In this document: positions 60,816 to 64,000 of the stretch, piece after piece | Layout of the letters: each line of letters begins with the position of its first letter | How positions within the stretch are numbered: position 1 is the first letter of the stretch | DNA from: Candidatus Aquidulcis sp. | GTDB lineage: Bacteria; Chloroflexota; Anaerolineae; Anaerolineales; UBA4823 | NCBI GenBank assembly: GCA_020723385.1 | Contig: DYIZ01000006.1 | Coordinates: 1 to 64,000 of the forward strand | Direction of reading: 5' to 3' | DNA: 64,000 nt | The notes under the pieces: model-generated | Database searches by the model: none | Seen by the model: the letters and a program-made list of their open reading frames with translations, nothing else | What the model was told of the DNA's origin: nothing | Position numbers and translations under genes: made by a program

Positions 60816-62912
60816 CTATTCTGGAAAGAGCCATTCACTGGTCAGACACAGCGGCAGATCACCTGTGGCTTCGACGGTCAGTGAAAGAGCGGGGATTTTA
60901 GTCCCATAGGTGGGGGATGTCCAGCCTTCGACCGGAGAGGCGGCGCCGAGGCCGTAAAGGCGTTCGCCGGCGCGGGAAAGGCGGATGTTGAAGGTGGCAG
61001 GTGGCAGGTTAGAAGGTGAAGGTTGAAAGTTGGGTTGAATGCCAGTTTTCAGGGTGATCCAGCCGAAGGGCGACAGGATTCGCAGGCTCAGAGCCTCGAC
61101 ATCCAGCTCATACGGCCAATCGGGGAGGAGCCAATTAAGGTTGTAGAGCCTGCCCTGAGCGGCGTTCTGGGTTGTGAACGCTTGCCTAAGGGTGGCAGGT
61201 TGAAGGTTCATACCTTTCAACCTGCCACCTTCAACTTTCAACAATTGATCTTCGATCAGCCAGCGCCCATCCCGGAAGGCTGTCACCGCCCGCTGGTGGA
61301 TAACGCCGAAGCGCCGGTAGCCGTTGTGCTTGGCAACCAGCCGCTCCCACTCGCCGCCGGGATCTTGCTCGTGAGCGATAATCCCGCCCTGCGCCCAATC
61401 CAACCACAGGAAACGCCCGGCATGCGTCATCTGGTCTCGCCCGTTGACCGTCACCGTGTTGTGAACTGCCGTCCGGGTGAGGGCGTTATCCCACGGCGGC
61501 GGCGCGTTGTACAGATAAGTTCCGGCATCCTGCGCCACGTTCAGCCCGCGCCACCACAGGTCGAGATGAAGCTGGTCGGCGTGACCGGGGCGGCTGGTGA
61601 ATTTTTCTGCTCGCAGATAAGCCCAGGAGGGTGAAGCATGGAGGGTGGAGGGGGGCGTCGGTTGAAGGTTGAAGAGCCTGCCCTGAGCCTGTCGAAGGGT
61701 TGAAGGTTGAGAACTAACCTTCAACTTGGAACTTTCAACCTTCAACCATAAGGCCATCTCATCCCACGCCCCCGCCTCGAATGCCGGTTCGCCCAGGAAG
61801 GCCAACGAGGCGGCTTGCAGAACCGGGCGGTAGTCACTGAATGGGAGCACGGTCAGCGGCAGGATGTACGCGCCGTCATTTGGGCCGAGGTTGGGCACGC
61901 GGCCAGTCTCTGGGTCGAGCAAGTCCAGCAGCCAACGCATGGCAGATGCCAATCTGGACCTGTAGAGACGCCCCGCCGGGGCGTCTCTACGCTGCCCATC
62001 CACAGCGCTAACCCACAACGCCAATTGCAGCATCAGCCGGTGATAATTTACGCTGTGCTGGCAGTACGCGCCATCGGCGGCGATCTGGTGTTGTAGCCCC
62101 CAGTCGAACCATTTGCGCCCCAGGGCCAGCCAGCGGGATGCCGCGGGATGATCGGGTAAAGCCAGCCCGGCGGTGATCAGCCCGGCGGCTTCGCTGAGAA
62201 GATGATTGTTATTCTGCGAGCGGGCGTAGGACAGCGTGGGGGGAATGCGCGCGGCGTGTTCGGCGATGGTCCCCGCCAGTCGCGCCAGCCGTTCGGGAGT
62301 GGTGGAACCTGATGGCGCAAACACCTGCCCGGCGAAGACGAACGCCATCAGCCGCAGCGCAACTTCCTGCGCCGAAATCCAATTCGGCCCGCGATTAACC
62401 GGGTTGGCGTCCCAGAACGTCTCCGCGTATCGCCAGAATGCCGCCGCGTAACGCTCATCACCGCTGAGGTGATAAGCCCGGCCGAGGGTAAACGCCCACC
62501 CGAAACGAGCCGGCTCCCAAATTAGTTTAATGTCAGAAGGTTGAAAAGCCTGCCCTGAGCGCGCCGAAGGGTTGAAGGTTTCATAGGCTGTCCAATGCTG
62601 GACAGGCCCAGGCGGAATCAATTCTAGCGGCACAGGGTCGCTGCCGAACAGTCGTACCTGCCCGGCGATAATCTCGTCTGCTTCGGCGATGAGCGCCCGT
62701 CTGCCCGCCTCGCCAAGCAGGGCCTCGAGCGATTCGCGGCAAGGCAATTCCAACACCCCCCTGATTGCTGATTGCTGACTGCTGACCACCGATCGCCATC
62801 GTAAAATTCCCGTGTGCAACCCCACCTGATACCACGCATACAGCGCCAGCGAGCGCGGGCCAAGCTGGCGGAAGGCTTTGAAAGCAAGGATGATACGGTG
62901 AAGGAGAGTCAC
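60816..62912 (-). CDS. Heparinase II/III-family polysaccharide lyase-like protein
   Basis: About 698 residues from a GTG at 62912; the frame opens at 62951 (GTG), but a -10 box (62942-62947) lies inside that extension. An alpha-barrel N-terminal domain (NNNHLLSEAAGL, HSVNYHRLML, RVPNLGPNDGAYILP) precedes a beta-sandwich with DLWWRGLNVAQDAGTYLYN and RTAVHNTVTVNGRDQM, the layout of heparinase II/III and alginate-lyase-like enzymes of envelope gene clusters. No signal peptide is seen. At least six repeat cassettes (families B, D and a GTAGAGACGCCCC palindrome) are encoded in frame, the densest case in the window. It belongs with the Nudix and GT4 genes. Confidence 0.85.
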   Translation of the reverse strand: MTLLHRIILAFKAFRQLGPRSLALYAWYQVGLHTGILRWRSVVSSQQSAIRGVLELPCRESLEALLGEAGRRALIAEADEIIAGQVRLFGSDPVPLELIPPGPVQHWTAYETFNPSARSGQAFQPSDIKLIWEPARFGWAFTLGRAYHLSGDERYAAAFWRYAETFWDANPVNRGPNWISAQEVALRLMAFVFAGQVFAPSGSTTPERLARLAGTIAEHAARIPPTLSYARSQNNNHLLSEAAGLITAGLALPDHPAASRWLALGRKWFDWGLQHQIAADGAYCQHSVNYHRLMLQLALWVSAVDGQRRDAPAGRLYRSRLASAMRWLLDLLDPETGRVPNLGPNDGAYILPLTVLPFSDYRPVLQAASLAFLGEPAFEAGAWDEMALWLKVESSKLKVSSQPSTLRQAQGRLFNLQPTPPSTLHASPSWAYLRAEKFTSRPGHADQLHLDLWWRGLNVAQDAGTYLYNAPPPWDNALTRTAVHNTVTVNGRDQMTHAGRFLWLDWAQGGIIAHEQDPGGEWERLVAKHNGYRRFGVIHQRAVTAFRDGRWLIEDQLLKVEGGRLKGMNLQPATLRQAFTTQNAAQGRLYNLNWLLPDWPYELDVEALSLRILSPFGWITLKTGIQPNFQPSPSNLPPATFNIRLSRAGERLYGLGAASPVEGWTSPTYGTKIPALSLTVEATGDLPLCLTSEWLFPE
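60984..61252. repeat. Family D cassettes in frame in heparinase-like gene (1)
   Basis: Two blocks: 60984-61034 (AGGTGGCAGGTTAGAAGGTG) and 61185-61252, where GGTGGCAGGTTGAAGGTT pairs with CAACCTGCCACC and AACTTTCAAC. Between them is a degenerate CCTGCCCTGAGC word near 61149. Confidence 0.75.
61637..61748. repeat. Family D cassette in frame (2), with CCTGCCCTGAGCCTGTCGAAGG
   Basis: GGTTGAAGGTTGAAGAGCC, then the CTGCCCTGAGCCTGTCGAAG word, then GGTTGAAGGTTGAG and inverse AACCTTCAACTTGG, CTTTCAACCTTCAACC. It encodes about 37 residues including STLRQAQGRLFNLQP. Confidence 0.82.
61962..61990. repeat. 13-bp perfect palindrome in frame in heparinase-like gene
   Basis: GTAGAGACGCCCC, GCC, GGGGCGTCTCTAC. 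It encodes RRDAPAGRLYR in frame. Confidence 0.85.
62531..62582. repeat. Family D cassette in frame (3)
   Basis: AGAAGGTTGAAAAGCC, CCTGCCCTGAGCGCGCCGAAGG and GGTTGAAGG: the same composite word as at 61637-61748. Confidence 0.75.
62754..62792. repeat. Family B units in frame in heparinase-like gene
   Basis: CTGATTGCTGATTGCTGACTGCTGACC units, read as SVVSSQQSAIRG. Confidence 0.65.
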
Positions 62913-62941
62913 CCGGGCGTCCTGAAGGCCATACTCCCGCG

Positions 62942-62947
62942 ATTGTA
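62942..62947 (-). promoter_or_regulatory. -10 box for the heparinase-Nudix-GT4 run
   Basis: TACAAT on the minus strand. It argues that translation starts downstream of the GTG at 62951. Confidence 0.4.
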
Positions 62948-62951
62948 CCAC

Positions 62952-63197
62952 GCGCCGAATCCACAGGCTTTTATTAAAATAGATGTTCTTTGGGACTTAC
63001 CGTGACGCACCGCCAGCGGTAGATCGGATTGCCAATCCGATCTACCCAATGCCGCCAGGTATGCTGGTCTGCCACGGCGATTCCCAATGAACCAAAATTG
63101 AAGCAGTGGGCTAAATCTGCCGCATGGCAGCGAATAATAATTGCAACCCCGGTGTTGTTCGTTGAAAGCAGGGATCGAATATCAGCTCGCCGTCAAC
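62952..63197. other. Intergenic with palindrome
   Basis: Contains GGTAGATCGGATTG (63018-63031), one C, and the perfect complement (63033-63046), a 14-bp inverted repeat of the type found dispersed in many environmental genomes. Nothing else recognised. Confidence 0.6.
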
Positions 63198-63731
63198 TCA
63201 GCCTTCGTTGCGGACTTTCATCACCACCAGCGTGTCCAGAAAAGTGCGGTTGAACAACATCGCCGGGGTCTCCACGCGAAACTGGGGATAAAGCGTGGAG
63301 ATCATCACAGCATTGTAGATTGCCAGGAATGGGCTGATCCCTTCCCCCATCATTACCGAGAAATCGAACCGGCCGGCCCATTCCACTGTGCCCTGCACCT
63401 CGTAATCCGGCGATGTGATCATCACCGAGATCGGGAAAATCCGCTCGTATCCCCCTCGTACTAATCCCGCCGGGCCGATGTGTTCGCGCTTGGTCAGGCA
63501 GACCGCTACCATTTGCTTCTTCACCACCCAGGTGAGCGGCGAGTAGTTGATAACTTTGTCGGTTGCATGGAGACGGGCGATGCTGGCATCGCTCACCTCC
63601 ATGTATGAACTATGAGGGTCGGTCAGAATACTCAACACCCCCTGGTTACCGACCCTCGTCTGGCCGAAGATATAATGGCTCGATGTGTAGAAATCAGCCG
63701 GGACGAACCGAGCGGTTAATGACTGCACCAT
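63198..63731 (-). CDS. Unknown 177-residue protein
   Basis: GGGAGGG precedes the ATG. Soluble, beta-rich in the N-terminal half (PADFYTSSHYIFGQTRVGNQGVLSILTDP) with a basic centre (TWVVKKQMVAVCLTKREHIG) and a hydrophobic C-terminal half; no signal peptide or motif I recognise. It lies 28 bases after the zinc-finger gene on the same strand and may form an operon with it. Confidence 0.65.
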   Translation of the reverse strand: MVQSLTARFVPADFYTSSHYIFGQTRVGNQGVLSILTDPHSSYMEVSDASIARLHATDKVINYSPLTWVVKKQMVAVCLTKREHIGPAGLVRGGYERIFPISVMITSPDYEVQGTVEWAGRFDFSVMMGEGISPFLAIYNAVMISTLYPQFRVETPAMLFNRTFLDTLVVMKVRNEG

Positions 63732-63759
63732 CTGGTGGCCCTCCCATGGAATGGATTAA

Positions 63760-64000
63760 TTAAGGCTGGGGTCGTCCCAGCCGTGGAAGATTGTTTTTAT
63801 GGTGAACAATGGGACGCTGCCCCGTTGACGGATGCAACAGTGTATTCAGCCAGTTGATTGCACGAGCATCGTATTCACGCCGCCCGCAAACATCGCAGAC
63901 CCAGGATGGAAAATTGGGGACAGTGATCAATTCCTGATTCAGCCAGGTAAAATAAGTCAAGTACCGCAAATTTAAAACACCCGCGTGGCATTCCGGGCAA
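63760..64000 (-). CDS. YgiT-type zinc-finger protein (5' end outside window)
   Basis: Partial: the frame stays open to the right edge. Reading in from the edge gives CPECHAGVLNLRYLTYFTW and, 25 residues on, WVCDVCGRREYDARAINWL, so two CxxC pairs form the zinc ribbon of the YgiT/MqsA family. About 80 residues are seen. YgiT proteins can be antitoxins, but no toxin gene of known type is adjacent. Confidence 0.72.
   Translation of the reverse strand, partial: CPECHAGVLNLRYLTYFTWLNQELITVPNFPSWVCDVCGRREYDARAINWLNTLLHPSTGQRPIVHHKNNLPRLGRPQP

Overview
The window reads as a G+C-rich chromosome of an uncultured Chloroflexota bacterium, probably Anaerolineae-like. This is inference: surface proteins carry long Thr-Pro linkers, two secreted proteins end in a short YLP/FLP tail, and intergenic DNA is full of small inverted repeats. 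No rRNA, tRNA, phage, IS element or CRISPR array was recognised.

Layout. 0.3-7.5 kb: lysine 2,3-aminomutase, a membrane GT2 glycosyltransferase and a 1360-residue secreted metalloprotease-like/VWA protein. 7.8-13.7 kb: a consensus promoter, an unassigned structured leader, then a protein-thiocarboxylate cysteine module (cysM, JAMM peptidase, a 96-residue unknown, cysO-like sulfur carrier, moeZ), a patatin and a PIG-L deacetylase. 13.8-17 kb: an anchored surface protein and an M28 peptidase. 17-28.7 kb: SWIM-SNF2 ATPase, addB, addA and a convergent recQ. 28.7-35.3 kb: lipoprotein, VanZ-like protein, two secreted proteins, an SDR, a C39-like/TPR protein and a broken GNAT gene. 35.4-39.3 kb: miaB and a ferredoxin/tungsten aldehyde oxidoreductase/MoaD set. 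39.5-44.9 kb: metK under a SAM-I riboswitch, frr-uppS-cdsA, and a GH25 protein. 45-49.3 kb: pheS-pheT under a T-box. 49.4-56.3 kb: plsC, a parvulin-type lipoprotein, an anchored protein, dnaA and two AI-2E-type permeases. 56.5-64 kb: a sortase, then a heparinase/Nudix/GT4/MFS run, an unknown protein and a partial zinc-finger protein.

The most unusual signal is a set of at least ten families of short hairpin-forming repeat cassettes, each built from degenerate 7-12 bp units followed by their inverted copies. Members lie between genes, form probable terminators, extend variable regions of both the SAM riboswitch and the T-box, and sit in frame inside at least seven protein genes (addB, addA, recQ, pheT, a GT4, a C39-like protein and a heparinase-like protein). 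A second global feature is a promoter layout in which a TANAAT -10 box ends 6-7 nt before the ATG, predicting leaderless mRNAs for eight genes.

The cysteine module resembles the mycobacterial CysM/CysO/Mec/MoeZ pathway, but its carrier ends Gly-Gly-Cys-Asp-Ala and so should need trimming by the adjacent JAMM peptidase.
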